Assembly: GCF_036352135.1 (NCBI RefSeq)
Contig: NZ_CP143578.1
Coordinates: 62,001 to 126,000 of the forward strand
DNA length: 64,000 nt
Direction: 5' to 3'
From: Metamycoplasma gateae
Lineage (GTDB): Bacteria > Bacillota_I > Bacilli_A > Mycoplasmatales > Metamycoplasmataceae
Part shown: piece by piece, positions 50,521 to 64,000 of the stretch
How positions within the stretch are numbered: the stretch's first letter is position 1
How the letters are laid out: each line of letters opens with the position of its first letter
Position numbers and translations under genes: made by a program
Notes under the pieces: generated by a model
What the model was told of the DNA's origin: nothing
Databases searched by the model: none
Seen by the model: only the letters and a program-made list of their open reading frames with translations

Positions 50521-51018
50521 ATGAGTGCATTAAAAGATGCTAAGGTTTTAGTTGTTAATGAAATTTCAAAACACTTAAACGAATCAAAAGCTTTATATGT
50601 AGCTTCTTATAAAACACTTGATGTTACTTCTTTACAAGTTATTCGTAGAGAATTAGCAAAATATGGCGTTTTATTAAAAGTTTATAAAAACCGTTTAGTG
50701 AAACAAGCTTTATTATCAACAGAACAAGAATCATTGAATGATTTATTAGTTGGTCAAAATATTTTTATTTTTGCTAAAGAAGATGATTTAACAACTTTAA
50801 AAGCCTTGGTTAAATTTAAAAAAGAATTCCCTGCTCTTGAATTAGTAGCTGGAATTTATGAAAATAAAGTTGTTGATGCAAAAAATTTAGATGAAATTTC
50901 AAAACTTCCTTCATACGAAGAATCACTTATGATTCTTGGAAACTCATTACTTGCACCAATTAAAAATTTAGCAATTGGTTTAAATGAGTTAGTTAAACAA
51001 GGAAAAGTATCAGAATAA
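50521..51018 (+). CDS. rplJ: 50S ribosomal protein L10
   Basis: A 165-residue L10 with the RNA-binding N-terminal domain (SKALYVASYKTLDVTSLQVI, then LRRELAKYG-like segment, LKVYKNRLVKQAL) and a C-terminal helix that carries L7/L12 dimers. It forms the ribosomal stalk base and probably autoregulates through the leader upstream. Confidence 0.95.
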   Translation: MSALKDAKVLVVNEISKHLNESKALYVASYKTLDVTSLQVIRRELAKYGVLLKVYKNRLVKQALLSTEQESLNDLLVGQNIFIFAKEDDLTTLKALVKFKKEFPALELVAGIYENKVVDAKNLDEISKLPSYEESLMILGNSLLAPIKNLAIGLNELVKQGKVSE

Positions 51019-51058
51019 TAAATATTAAAAATTAAAAAAATAAATTAAGGAGAAAATT

Positions 51059-51430
51059 ATGGCTAAATTAACAAAAGAAGAATTCGTTTCAGCATTAAAA
51101 GAAATGAATATTAAAGAAGTTATGGAATTAGTTGAAGGATTAAAAGAAGAATTCGGTATTGATCCTACTGCTGTAGTTGCTGCTGCTGCTCCAGCTGCTG
51201 CTGAAGCTGTTGAAGAAAAATCAACATTTAACGTAACTTTAAAATCAGATGGTGGAAATAAATTAGCTGTTATTAAAGCAGTTAAAGATTTATTAGGATT
51301 AGGTTTAATGGATGCTAAGAAATTAGTTGAATCTGCTCCTGCACTATTAAAAGAAAATGTTAAGAAAGAAGAAGCTGAAGAACTAAAAGCAAAACTTGCT
51401 GAAGTTAAAGCTGAAGTTGTATTAGACTAA
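51059..51430 (+). CDS. rplL: 50S ribosomal protein L7/L12
   Basis: A 123-residue L7/L12: N-terminal dimerisation helices, an Ala-rich hinge (about residues 38-50) and the C-terminal domain with [20 protein letters not shown] and [13 protein letters not shown]. It recruits elongation factors to the ribosome. AAGGAG precedes the start. Confidence 0.97.
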   Translation: MAKLTKEEFVSALKEMNIKEVMELVEGLKEEFGIDPTAVVAAAAPAAAEAVEEKSTFNVTLKSDGGNKLAVIKAVKDLLGLGLMDAKKLVESAPALLKENVKKEEAEELKAKLAEVKAEVVLD

Positions 51431-51441
51431 TTTAAAAACAT

Positions 51442-51477
51442 AAAAACTGGCTTATAATAAGCCGTTTTTGTGTTTTT
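51442..51477 (+). terminator. Terminator after rplL
   Basis: AAAAAC and GGCTTA pair with TAAGCC and GTTTTT around a 3-base loop, with one bulged T, then a T-rich tail. It may act as an attenuator before rpoB. Confidence 0.75.
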
Positions 51478-51486
51478 TAATAGCAC

Positions 51487-51504
51487 ACGCATATACGTAT
51501 GCGT
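51487..51504. repeat. GC-rich palindrome upstream of rpoB
   Basis: ACGCATA (51487-51493) and TATGCGT (51498-51504) with a TACG centre. The symmetry and CpG content stand out in this A+T-rich gap; it could be an operator or a hairpin in the rpoB leader. Confidence 0.5.
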
Positions 51505-51571
51505 ATTACATATAACAAAAATAAAACTTAATATAAAAAAATAAAATTTAAATATTTAAATGAGGTTAGAT

Positions 51572-54500
51572 ATGAGTAATAAACCACAATATATTTTAAG
51601 AAAATTTGGTCCAATAACAGAACGTAGAGATTATTCAATTAGTCAAAAGAAATTCGATACACCAGATTTCTTAAAGATGCAAAGAGATTCTGTTGAAAAA
51701 TTCTTAACTGTTGGGGTTGAAGAAGAATTAAGAAATATATATCCAATTGAAGCAAGAGGAAAAGTTAAAATTGAATATATCGAAAATTCAGCAACTTTTG
51801 AATATCCAAATAAAACAGAATTTGAATGCATTAAAGAGGCCAAGCAAAAAGGTTCTTCATATCATGGTAAGCTTAAAGCAAAATTAAAACAAGTTAATGA
51901 AGAAACAGGAGAGGTGACTCCAGCAGAAGTTGTTTTTGCTGAAATTCCAATTATGACCTATGGAGGTTCATTTGTTATAAATGGATCTGAAAAGGTTATT
52001 GTTTCTCAATTAATCCGTTCAACAGGAGCTTACTTTGGTGTTAATGTTAGAAATAAACAAGCTAACGACTTATTTAATAAAGTAGAAATAATCCCGCAAG
52101 TAGGTTCTTGGGTAGAAATATACCACAAGACTACTTCATCTAACCCAGATACAATAAAGGTACATATTGATAAAAATAAATCATTTTTATTATCAACATT
52201 CTTAAAAGCTTTAGGTTTCACTGAAAAAGGCATTAAAAAAATGTTCGGTGATATTCCTGAATTAAATGAAACATTAAGAAAAGATAAAACAACCGGAACA
52301 ACTGATGATGAAATAACAAGAGATGCTCAGGAGACTATCTATCGTTTAATAAGAAAAGGTGATAGAATGACGGCAGAATCTGCTAGAAATCTTATTCCAT
52401 CAACTTTATTTAATGAAAAAAGATATAGTCTAACGGAAACTGGACGTTTTACATTAAATCGTAAGTTAAATATTGCCGAAAGATTGGCTAATACATATCT
52501 TGCAGAAGATATTTTAAATATCGAAGGAATTGTTAAGTATCAAAAAGGTATATTAATAACATGAGAAATTGCAAGAAAAATTGCTGAAGAATTTAGATTA
52601 GGTATTTTACCATTGTGAAAATTACCTGACGTTGAAGCAAGTGCTTATGGAAGCCAATTAGATGTAGTTGGTAATGAAAAATTATCTCAACGTTTATCAG
52701 TTCCTAGAGTTTGAATCTATCCAACAGAAAACGATATGTTAAATGATATTAATAAGGTTCAAGTTTTAGGAAATGATCCAAATGCAACAGAGAATTTCTT
52801 ATTAATACCAGACTTAATTGCAACAATTTCATACTACTTTAACTTATTATCTAATATCGGTGTTGACGATGATCCTGACTCATTAGTTAACAAAAGAATT
52901 GTTACAATTGGTGAACTTTTACAAAATCAATTAAGAATTGGTTTAATCAAATTAGAAAAAAATACCCGTGAAAGAATTTCTACAAAAGAAACTTCGAAAA
53001 TCACACCTAAAAACGTAACTAATAACAAACCAATCTTTAATCAATTTAAATCATTCTTTAACACTTCAAAACTTTCACAATTTATGGATCAGTGCAATCC
53101 ACTTGCTGAAATATCAAATAAACGTCGTATTACATCATTAGGTCCAAGAGGTCTTAACCGTGATACAGCTCAGTTCGAGGTTCGGGACGTTCACCCAACC
53201 CATTATGGAAGAATTTGTCCAATTGAAACTCCTGAAGGTCCAAATATCGGGCTAATATTAAACTTAGCATCATTTGCTGATATTGATAAATATGGTTTTA
53301 TTAAGTCTCCATATTTTAAGGTTGAAAACAAAAAAGTTGATTTTTCTAGACCACATTATCTAACTGCAATTGAAGAAGCTGGTTATACTTTTGCACAATC
53401 AACAGTTAATATTGAGAATGACTTAATTGTTGATAAAGCAGTAATGGTTCGTCGTGATAATGAATATTTACAAGTCCCTGCAGAAGAAGTTGATTTCGTT
53501 GGTGTATCTAACCGTCAAATGACTTCGATAGCTGCATCAGCTATCCCATTCTTAGAAAACGATGATGCTAACCGTGCCCTAATGGGTTCTAACATGCAAC
53601 GTCAAGCAGTGCCTGTTTTATTCCCTGAATCTCCATTAGTTGCAACCGGTGTTGAAGCTGATATTGCAAGATATTCATCAACAAACATCATTGCAAAATA
53701 CGATGGTGTCGTTAGTTATGTTGATGCTAACGTAATTAAAATAACAAGAGAAGGATCAACTAAGAAAGATTCATATTATTTAAGAACTTTTGAAAGATCT
53801 AACCAGGGAACGTTAATTCACCAAGTTCCTCTTGTTAAATTAGGTCAAGAAGTAAAAGCAGGTGATTTATTAGTTGATGGTCCATCGATGAAAGACGGAG
53901 AAATGGCGTTAGGTAAAAACGTTTTAGTTGGTTTTACAACATGACATGGATTTAACTATGAAGATGCTGTTGTTCTATCTGAAAGATTAGTTAAAGATGA
54001 TGTTTATACTTCAATTCACATCGAAGAACAAACTATTCAATTTAGACATTCTAAAGCAGGTGAAGATATTTTAACCGCTGATATTCCAAACGTTTCAAAC
54101 CATTCAAAACGTTTCCTTGATGATAATGGAATTGTAAGAGTTGGTTCAGAAGTTTCAGCTGGTGATATCTTAGTTGGTAGAACTTCTCCAAAAGGCGAAG
54201 AAAACCCAACTCCTGAAGAAAAACTTATGGCCGCTATTTTTGGTCAAAAAACTGCTTCAAGAAAAGATACTTCATTGAAAGTAAAACACGGACACAACGG
54301 AACTGTTGTTGCTGTTGAAGTATTAAGTCGTGAACAAGGTGATACTTTAGAAGATGGAATTGAAAAAATCGTTAAGGTATCGATTGCTCAAAAAAGAAAA
54401 ATTAAAGTCGGCGACAAGATGGCAGGTCGTCATGGAAATAAGGGTGTTGTTTCGATAGTATTGCCTGTTGAAGAAATGCCTTATTTAGAAGATGGTACTC

Positions 54501-55164
54501 CACTTGATATAGTTCTTAACCCACAAGGTGTTCCATCTCGTATGAACATTGGACAAGTTCTAGAATTACATTTAGGTTTAGCCGCTAAGAAATTAGGAAC
54601 AAAATTTGTTACTCCAATTTTTGATGGTATAACTCATAATCAAATCAAAGACATTTTAGAAGAAGCTAATATTAATTCTTCAGGAAAATCTGTTGTTTAT
54701 GATGGAAGAACAGGTGAACCATTCGATCAGCCAATATCAGTAGGTATAATGTATTACCTAAAACTATATCACATGGTTGATGACAAAATGCACGCTCGTT
54801 CAGTTGGTCCATACTCATTGATTACCCAACAACCATTGGGAGGTAAATCTCAAAATGGTGGTCAAAGATTTGGTGAGATGGAAACATGAGCTATTGAATC
54901 ATATGGAGCAGCAAACTTATTGCAAGAATTATTAACTTATAAATCTGATAATATAAATGGACGTAATCAATTATATAATTCGCTTGCACGCAAAACAAAA
55001 TTACCACAACCTGGCATGCCCGAATCATTTAATGTTCTAGCTTATGAATTAAGAGGCTTAGGAATTAAACTTGAAGCTCATGATGATGTTCAAGATGAAA
55101 ATGATTTTGAAATAGAAAGAGTTGATACTAAATATCAACAAGATTGAGATGGAGGAACTGAGTA

Positions 55165-55165
<1 letters not shown>
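51572..55165 (+). CDS. rpoB: RNA polymerase beta subunit
   Basis: A 1197-residue RpoB. Recognisable blocks are [66 protein letters not shown] and FGEMETWA. The start is set by GAGG at 51562-51565, which serves the ATG at 51572 rather than the in-frame ATG at 51560. In the rifampicin region ([20 protein letters not shown]), Asn516 sits where E. coli has His526, and Thr521 replaces Ser531. The stop overlaps rpoC by one base. Confidence 0.97.
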
Positions 55166-59619
<4,454 letters not shown>

Positions 59620-59625
59620 TTAAAA

Positions 59626-59650
59626 AACAAGGACGTTAAAAGTCCCTGTT
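59626..59650 (+). repeat. Left copy of 25-bp target duplication (rpoC terminator hairpin)
   Basis: This 25-bp sequence recurs exactly at 60922-60946. It is itself an inverted repeat (AACAAGGAC with GTCCCTGTT, one mismatch). Here the T tail has been separated from the hairpin by the IS. Confidence 0.92.
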
Positions 59651-59659
59651 CCTAAATTG

Positions 59660-59716
59660 AAAATTCAAGTGCAACACGTTTAAAGTAAAATTTAGATGTG
59701 GAACTTGAATTTTTTA
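59660..59716 (+). terminator. Terminator-like hairpin in the IS left end
   Basis: AAAATTCAAGT (59660-59670), part of the left terminal repeat, pairs perfectly with ACTTGAATTTT (59703-59713) and is followed by T residues. It would stop transcription from rpoC before the transposase gene. Confidence 0.75.
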
Positions 59717-59762
59717 TATTAATTAAAAAGAAAAAGTTCCATTGGAACGGAACGGAACTCAT

Positions 59763-60761
59763 ATGAATTATACAATAAAAAAATATAACCATTTAACAGA
59801 TAATGAAAGAATAATTATTGAAAATTATTTAAAGTTAAATTATTCTCTTCGTAGGATTTCGAGATTAATCGAGCGAAGTGTTTCGACCCTAAGTAGAGAA
59901 ATAAAGAGGAATACAAATAGTTTCGGAACTTATGAATTTAAACACGCTAGTTTAAAAACAAGAGAAAGATCAAGACATAAGTATTATTTTAAATTCGTGG
60001 ATAACCAAAAATTCAAAAATTTTTCTAACGCTTTTTTACAAAAATATGACAAAAAGTTTTTTGGTATAAAGTCAACATATAATTTTATAAAAACTAGCAC
60101 AAAACACTGTTGTCCTTCTTTAAGAACGGTTTTTAATTGAATAAACACTAATAATTGAGTTATAAAAAAGTACGATAAATTAAGACAATATTATAAAAAA
60201 GGTGGTAAAAGAACAGCATCCGTAATAAAACGGCTTGTAAAATCTGCTGATTATGTTTTTCCAATATGAACTAGACCTAAATCTATAGATTTAAGACTTG
60301 AATTTGGACACTGAGAAGCAGATCTAGTTTTAGGAAAAAGAGCCAATGGATATAATAATGTTTTAACTTTAACTGAAAGAAAAACAAGAATAGGGTTTGC
60401 AAAAATAATACAAAGCAAATCACCAAATATAATTAATTCAGAGTTAAAAAAGATTATAAGAGATAATGAATTAGAAGTAAAAACAATAACAGTAGACAAT
60501 GGTATTGAATTTGAAAAAATAGGTATTTTAGCCAGATGATTAAATATAAAGATTTATAGAGCTGAACCTTATGCATCTTTTCAAAGAGGCTCAAATGAAC
60601 ATTGAAATGGAATTTTGAGAAGAGAATTCAAAAAAGGTTTTAACTTTAATACTATAACTCAAGAAAAACTTGACTCAGTTGTTAACCAAATAAATAATAT
60701 GACGCGGGAAATATTAAATTGGAAGACACCATTACAAACCTATTTAGAATATATTAAATAA
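59763..60761 (+). CDS. IS30-family transposase
   Basis: A 332-residue transposase. The N-terminal helix-turn-helix region reads HLTDNERIIIENYLKLNYSL then LIERSVSTLSREIKRN, typical of IS30. The catalytic triad is Asp187 (FGHWEADLV), Asp245 (TITVDNGIEF) and Glu279 (SNEHWNGILRREF), the DD(33)E spacing of the family. The frame is intact with Trp at TGA codons. I use the ATG at 59763; an in-frame TTG at 59742 is possible. No clear Shine-Dalgarno; three tandem GGAAC units lie just upstream. Confidence 0.93.
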
Positions 60762-60887
60762 TTATTATTAACAAAAATTAACATAATAAAATTATGCTTA
60801 TCTTCATTTGAAAAAATGAATATTTTCTATTTACTTTTTTTGATTTATTAATTTTAAAAAAATAAAATGTATAATAAAAAAAGCCCA

Positions 60888-60921
60888 AGGCATTGTGTTG
60901 CACTTGAACCTTCTCTTTGGG
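60888..60921 (-). terminator. Terminator-like hairpin in the IS right end
   Basis: On the minus strand GTTCAAG of the right terminal repeat pairs with CTTGGGC (two T-G pairs), followed by a T run. It would stop transcription entering from the rplU side. The homologous hairpin of the relic copy serves as the fusA terminator. Confidence 0.6.
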
Positions 60922-60946
60922 AACAAGGACGTTAAAAGTCCCTGTT
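60922..60946 (+). repeat. Right copy of the 25-bp target duplication
   Basis: Identical to 59626-59650. This copy keeps the T-rich tail and so still looks like a complete terminator. Confidence 0.92.
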
Positions 60947-60980
60947 TTTATTTTTATATTTAAAAATATAAATATTTTGA

Positions 60981-61075
60981 TATAATTACAAGCGTTACTT
61001 ATAGAGTAACCATTCTAAAAAGGTTATAAACTTTTAAAGTACCTTAAAGATGTGACAAAATATAAGGAGATTTTA
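60981..61075 (+). promoter_or_regulatory. rplU promoter and leader
   Basis: TATAAT (60981-60986) is followed by a leader of about 85 bases that starts with a small hairpin (GTTACT with AGTAAC, about 60994-61010) and ends in AAGGAG. The length suggests an L21-type leader, but I cannot confirm the fold. Confidence 0.5.
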
Positions 61076-61378
61076 ATGTTTGCGATTATCGAAACTGGTG
61101 GTAAACAATTAATCGTTAAAAAAGGCGATATTATTTACATCGAAAAGATTGAAGGCAATGAAGGTGAAACAGTTTTATTTGACAAAGTTCTAGCTGTTGA
61201 AGATAAAATTGGTACACCTTATTTAGAAAAATTCTCTGTTTTAGGAACAATTGAAAAACAAGGTAAAGCAAAAAAAATAGTAGTTTATAGACACAACGCA
61301 AAATCAACACACAAACGTAAATTAGGTCACCGTCAACCTTATACAAAAGTACAAATTACAGAAATTAAGGAGAAATAA
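61076..61378 (+). CDS. rplU: 50S ribosomal protein L21
   Basis: A 100-residue L21: MFAIIETGGKQLIVKKGDII at the start and KRKLGHRQPYTKVQITEI at the end. AAGGAG at about 61063-61069 fixes the ATG at 61076; a GTG at 61052 would lie before the ribosome-binding site. Confidence 0.97.
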   Translation: MFAIIETGGKQLIVKKGDIIYIEKIEGNEGETVLFDKVLAVEDKIGTPYLEKFSVLGTIEKQGKAKKIVVYRHNAKSTHKRKLGHRQPYTKVQITEIKEK

Positions 61379-61381
61379 GAC

Positions 61382-61642
61382 ATGGCACATACGAAATCTG
61401 GTGGAACGACTTCTAATAGTAGAGACTCGGCCGGTAGAAGATTAGGCGTTAAAGCTACTGATGGTCAATTTGTATCAGCAGGAAGCATTATCTACAGACA
61501 AAGAGGAACAAAAATTTTCCCTGGTAACAATGTTGGAAGAGGAAAAGATGATACTCTATATGCTTTAATTGATGGAATTGTTAAATTTGAAAACAGAATT
61601 AACCGTAAATTTGCATCAGTGTATGCAGTTGAAGAAAAATAA
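61382..61642 (+). CDS. rpmA: 50S ribosomal protein L27
   Basis: An 86-residue L27 starting [20 protein letters not shown], with the conserved [19 protein letters not shown]. The N terminus is the mature type: it lacks the cleavable extension (ending in an FFA-like site) found on L27 of many Firmicutes and some mycoplasmas. Consistently, no prp protease gene lies between rplU and rpmA, which are 3 bases apart. Confidence 0.96.
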   Translation: MAHTKSGGTTSNSRDSAGRRLGVKATDGQFVSAGSIIYRQRGTKIFPGNNVGRGKDDTLYALIDGIVKFENRINRKFASVYAVEEK

Positions 61643-61665
61643 TGGCGATTGCCGTTATTTTTTTA
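61641..61665 (+). terminator. Terminator after rpmA
   Basis: AATGGC (61641-61646) pairs with GCCGTT (61651-61656), one T-G pair, 4-base loop, then a T run. It overlaps the rpmA stop. Confidence 0.75.
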
Positions 61666-61704
61666 ATATAGTATATTAAACGCTTTAATTTATAAACTTT
61701 TCGT

Positions 61705-61710
61705 TATAAT
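61705..61710 (+). promoter_or_regulatory. -10 element of the F1-like ATPase genes
   Basis: TATAAT 36 bases upstream of the first gene's ATG, which has an AAAGGA site of its own. Confidence 0.5.
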
Positions 61711-61746
61711 TTTATTGTTTATTAAATATTTTAAAAAAGGAATAAA

Positions 61747-62226
61747 ATGGCAAGAAAACCAATAAAATTAATTGAAAAAAATAAAGAAAAAATATTATTT
61801 TGATTTGATGAAAGAAAAACGGGTCAAGAAAAAATAATTAGCTTTCATAAATTAATATCTACTGTATTATTTAAAAACAATTTTAAAAAAGACGATAATG
61901 AATTTAAAGATTTTATAAATTTAATAAATTCATCATTAAAAAATAAAGAGGAAATAGCTTTTGATAAATTTAGTATTAAATATGAATTTGTGCCGAAATT
62001 TAGCTTAGATAAAAAAATTCCTCTTATCATAAACCAACAAAACGAAATTAAAAATAAATTTGCAATAGCTTTTAATAAAGAGTTAAAAATGCTAATAGAT
62101 GAACAATATTATGTAGAATTCTTGCCTAACATAACTTTATATAATTCATTAATAGCTCATGAATTAAAAATATATATTAATAAAGAATATTTCATAGATC
62201 CAGAAGGAGAAAAAAATGGAAAATAA
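61747..62226 (+). CDS. Unknown protein of the F1-like ATPase operon
   Basis: A 159-residue, Lys/Asn/Phe-rich soluble protein (MARKPIKLIEKNKEKILFWF, Trp by TGA). It overlaps the next gene, an ATPase alpha-like subunit, by 11 bases, so the two are surely co-translated. It occupies the place of the delta subunit in a standard atp operon, yet I see no delta-subunit motifs. In the F1-like (X0-type) ATPases of mycoplasmas several poorly conserved partner proteins accompany the alpha- and beta-like subunits, and this is probably one of them. Confidence 0.6.
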
Positions 62227-63763
62227 CAAAAAAACATCAGCATTTAAAAATCCTAAAATTGTTTCAATTTTTGGATACATTGTTGAAGTATTCGGTGAAT
62301 ATCCTTACGAACAAGGACAACAATTTGTTTGTGAAAGAGATAATCAAATAAAATTAATCTTAATAAGTGCAACAAAAGAACGTGCATTTCTATTAGCAAA
62401 TAATGAGAATAAAGAATTAAAAATCGATGATACTGTAAAAGCGGTAGAAAAAAGCAATGTATTTACTTCTGCAGAACATTTTGGAAAAGTTATAGACATT
62501 TTTGGAAACGTTGTTTTACCTGAAAAACAAATAGTTAAACAAAAAGAAACAGATGTTGAAAGCGCTACATTTAAATTAGCTCATCAATTAATGAATGTCA
62601 AAACTTTAAATGAGCAATTATATACAGGATTTACTTCAATTGACTTATTAATTCCAATTGGTAAGGGGCAACGTGAACTGATCATTGGTGATAGACAAAC
62701 GGGTAAAACTCATATTGCTATAAATGTTATATTAAACCAAGCAAAAACAAATACTAAATGTGTTTATGTTGCTATCGGTCAAAAGAAAGAAAGCATTTCA
62801 AGACTATATAACATTTTAAAAGAGCATAATGCATTAAAAAACACTATTATAGTTGATGCCCCTGCAACAAGTGCATATGAACAATATTTAGCACCTTATG
62901 TAGGGATGGCACATGCTGAAAACATCTCTTTAAAAGATGATGTTGTTATAATCTTTGATGATTTAACAAAACACGCAAATATTATTCGTGAAATAGCATT
63001 GCTAACAGATAAACCAGTTGGTAAAGAAGCTATGCCCGGAGATATTTTCTTTGCTCACTCACAACTTTTAGAAAGAGCGGGATCATTTGTTGGTAAAAAA
63101 ACAATTACCGCTCTTCCTATATTACAAACTATAGACGGTGATATTACTTCATTAATTTCATCAAACGTAATTTCTATAACAGATGGACAAATTGTAACAA
63201 GTGCTGATTTATTTTCACAAGGTGTATTACCTGCAATTAATATTAATTTATCAGTTTCTAGAACAGGTTCATCAGTTCAAAATAGAATAATGTCTAAAGT
63301 TGCTTCAGAAGTTGGAAAAATATTTAAACAATATAAAAGACATTTAAAATTAGCTGTATTAGATTATGAACTAAACAAAGAAACAGCAGCTTTATTATAT
63401 AAAGGTAAAATGATTGATAAAATGTTTATTCAAAAAGGATACTCATTATATTCAAATAAATTTGTTTTATTAATGTCTAAATTAATTTCTTGGACAATTT
63501 TATGAGGAATTAAAGATGAAGAAAAAGCTTTAAAATTCATTGATATTTTAATCGAAACTAATGAAGAAGCAAAGAATGCATACAATACAATTCAAACAAG
63601 TACAAACTATGATGATAAAATAATGAAAGATTTCTTTGCATATGCTTTAAAACAATATTCTGATTATTTAAACTTAGGATGAGATGTTGAATACGAACAT
63701 GAATTTGTAGAATTTAGTAGTGAATACTTAGAAGAAGTAGCAAAAAGATTAGGAGATAAATAA
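62216..63763 (+). CDS. F1-like ATPase alpha-type subunit
   Basis: A 515-residue protein related to ATP synthase alpha: ELIIGDRQTGKTHIAI with Walker A GDRQTGKT at 158-165, VYVAIGQKKESISRLYNIL, VVIIFDDLTKHANIIREIALL, LERAGSF, and SVSRTGSSVQ (with the arginine-finger region). The N-terminal beta-barrel is divergent, and the neighbours are not the usual atp genes. That points to the additional F1-like ATPase found in many mycoplasmas rather than the main F1F0 synthase. AAGGAG precedes the ATG; the stop overlaps the next start by one base. Confidence 0.85.
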
Positions 63764-64000
63764 TGGGAAAAATTATTAAACTATGATCTGATATTGTTGA
63801 AGTAAAATTCAATAAAAAAGATTTACCATTAGTAAACCAATTATTAACAACAAATAACGGAAAAACATTTTTACTTGTAAAAAGAATAATTGATGAAGAA
63901 ACAATTAGAGCTATTATTATTTATTCTTCTAAAGAAATTAATATAAATGACGAAATTATAAACACTAAACAAAGTTTTATGGTTCCTGTTGGTTTGGGAT
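63763..64000 (+). CDS. F1-like ATPase beta-type subunit (5' part only)
   Basis: The first 79 codons of a gene coupled to the alpha-like gene (TAATG). It reads MGKIIKLWSDIVEVKFNKKD then LPLVNQLLTTNNGKTFLLVK, the N-terminal beta-barrel of a beta-type subunit. The nucleotide-binding domain lies beyond the window, so the assignment rests on position and this start. Confidence 0.7.

Larger units (their letters stand above)
59651..60921 (+). mobile_element. Complete IS30-family insertion sequence, IS1630-like
   Basis: The 1271-bp element is bounded by imperfect inverted repeats of about 27 bp (CCTAAATTGAAAATTCAAGT at the left, CCCAAAGAGAAGGTTCAAGT at the right, both continuing GCAACAC) and carries one transposase gene. 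It is flanked by exact 25-bp direct repeats which are themselves a hairpin. IS1630 of Mycoplasma fermentans is described as an IS30-type element that targets and duplicates inverted repeats, which is the behaviour seen here. It lies between rpoC and rplU. Confidence 0.93.

Noticed and set aside
59742..59762. TTG start adding seven residues to the transposase
   Set aside because: No ribosome-binding site supports it, and the added residues are encoded by the GGAAC repeats; the ATG at 59763 is more plausible.
61052..61075. GTG start extending L21 by eight residues
   Set aside because: The extension would cover the AAGGAG ribosome-binding site, and L21 proteins begin MFAII-like at the ATG.

Overview
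This window comes from a mollicute, almost certainly a mycoplasma of the hominis group (Metamycoplasma/Mycoplasmopsis/Mesomycoplasma lineage). It is very A+T rich, and dozens of conserved genes stay open only if TGA is read as tryptophan (rpoB, rpoC, alaS, metG and fusA among them). It also carries the MIB/MIP immunoglobulin capture-and-cleave genes, F1-like ATPase genes and an IS1630-like IS30-family element. All gene coordinates below use genetic code 4. I cannot name the species from reading alone.

Layout. 1-3122 (minus): an EzrA-like coiled-coil membrane protein, ThiI and a partial membrane protein. 3208-7489 (plus): rpmG-secE-nusG, a lipoprotein, then a fused tsaE-tsaB, tsaD and engB. 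7595-12866: gdpP, rplI, dnaB and a YitT-type membrane protein. 12964-18796: mnmA, alaS, ruvX, a DUF1292 gene, a degenerate methyltransferase-like membrane protein and greA. 19022-23820: a 16S-23S rRNA operon without 5S. 23940-25066: a wrecked cysteine-peptidase gene. 25188-32562: M42 aminopeptidase, trmN6-like methyltransferase, metG, a solitary MIP-type protease lipoprotein and obg. 32627-33300: eight tRNA genes (Pro, Ala, Met, Ile2, Ser, fMet, Asp, Phe). 33412-38975: PQ-loop protein, small membrane proteins, yigZ, rluD and a membrane/membrane/lipoprotein trio. 39120-42178: rpsL-rpsG-fusA. 42236-42872: a decayed IS30-family relic. 42887-44629: a surface transglutaminase-like protein. 45319-50359: the MIB-MIP pair. 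50521-59619: rplJ-rplL and rpoB-rpoC. 59651-60921: an intact IS30-family element inserted at the rpoC terminator. 61076-64000: rplU-rpmA and the start of an F1-like ATPase cluster.

How the genes work together. Most of the window is translation and transcription machinery packed into short operons with one-base overlaps (TAATG) and compact hairpin terminators. Two loci face the host: MIB/MIP, known in the family to capture and cleave IgG, and a C-terminally anchored transglutaminase-like protein with BspA-type repeats. The TsaE-TsaB fusion followed by TsaD puts most of the t6A machinery in two overlapping genes.

Most notable observations: (1) at least nine genes have a TATAAT-like element only 6-9 bases before ATG and no Shine-Dalgarno, predicting leaderless mRNAs, including two back-to-back leaderless promoters within 35 bp; (2) the IS element duplicated a 25-bp inverted repeat, the rpoC terminator, on insertion; (3) a second, decayed copy of the same IS downstream of fusA now forms the fusA terminator; (4) both IS ends can fold as terminators facing incoming transcription; (5) 23S carries A at E. 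coli position 2057 and RpoB carries Asn at position 526, both markers of intrinsic drug resistance.
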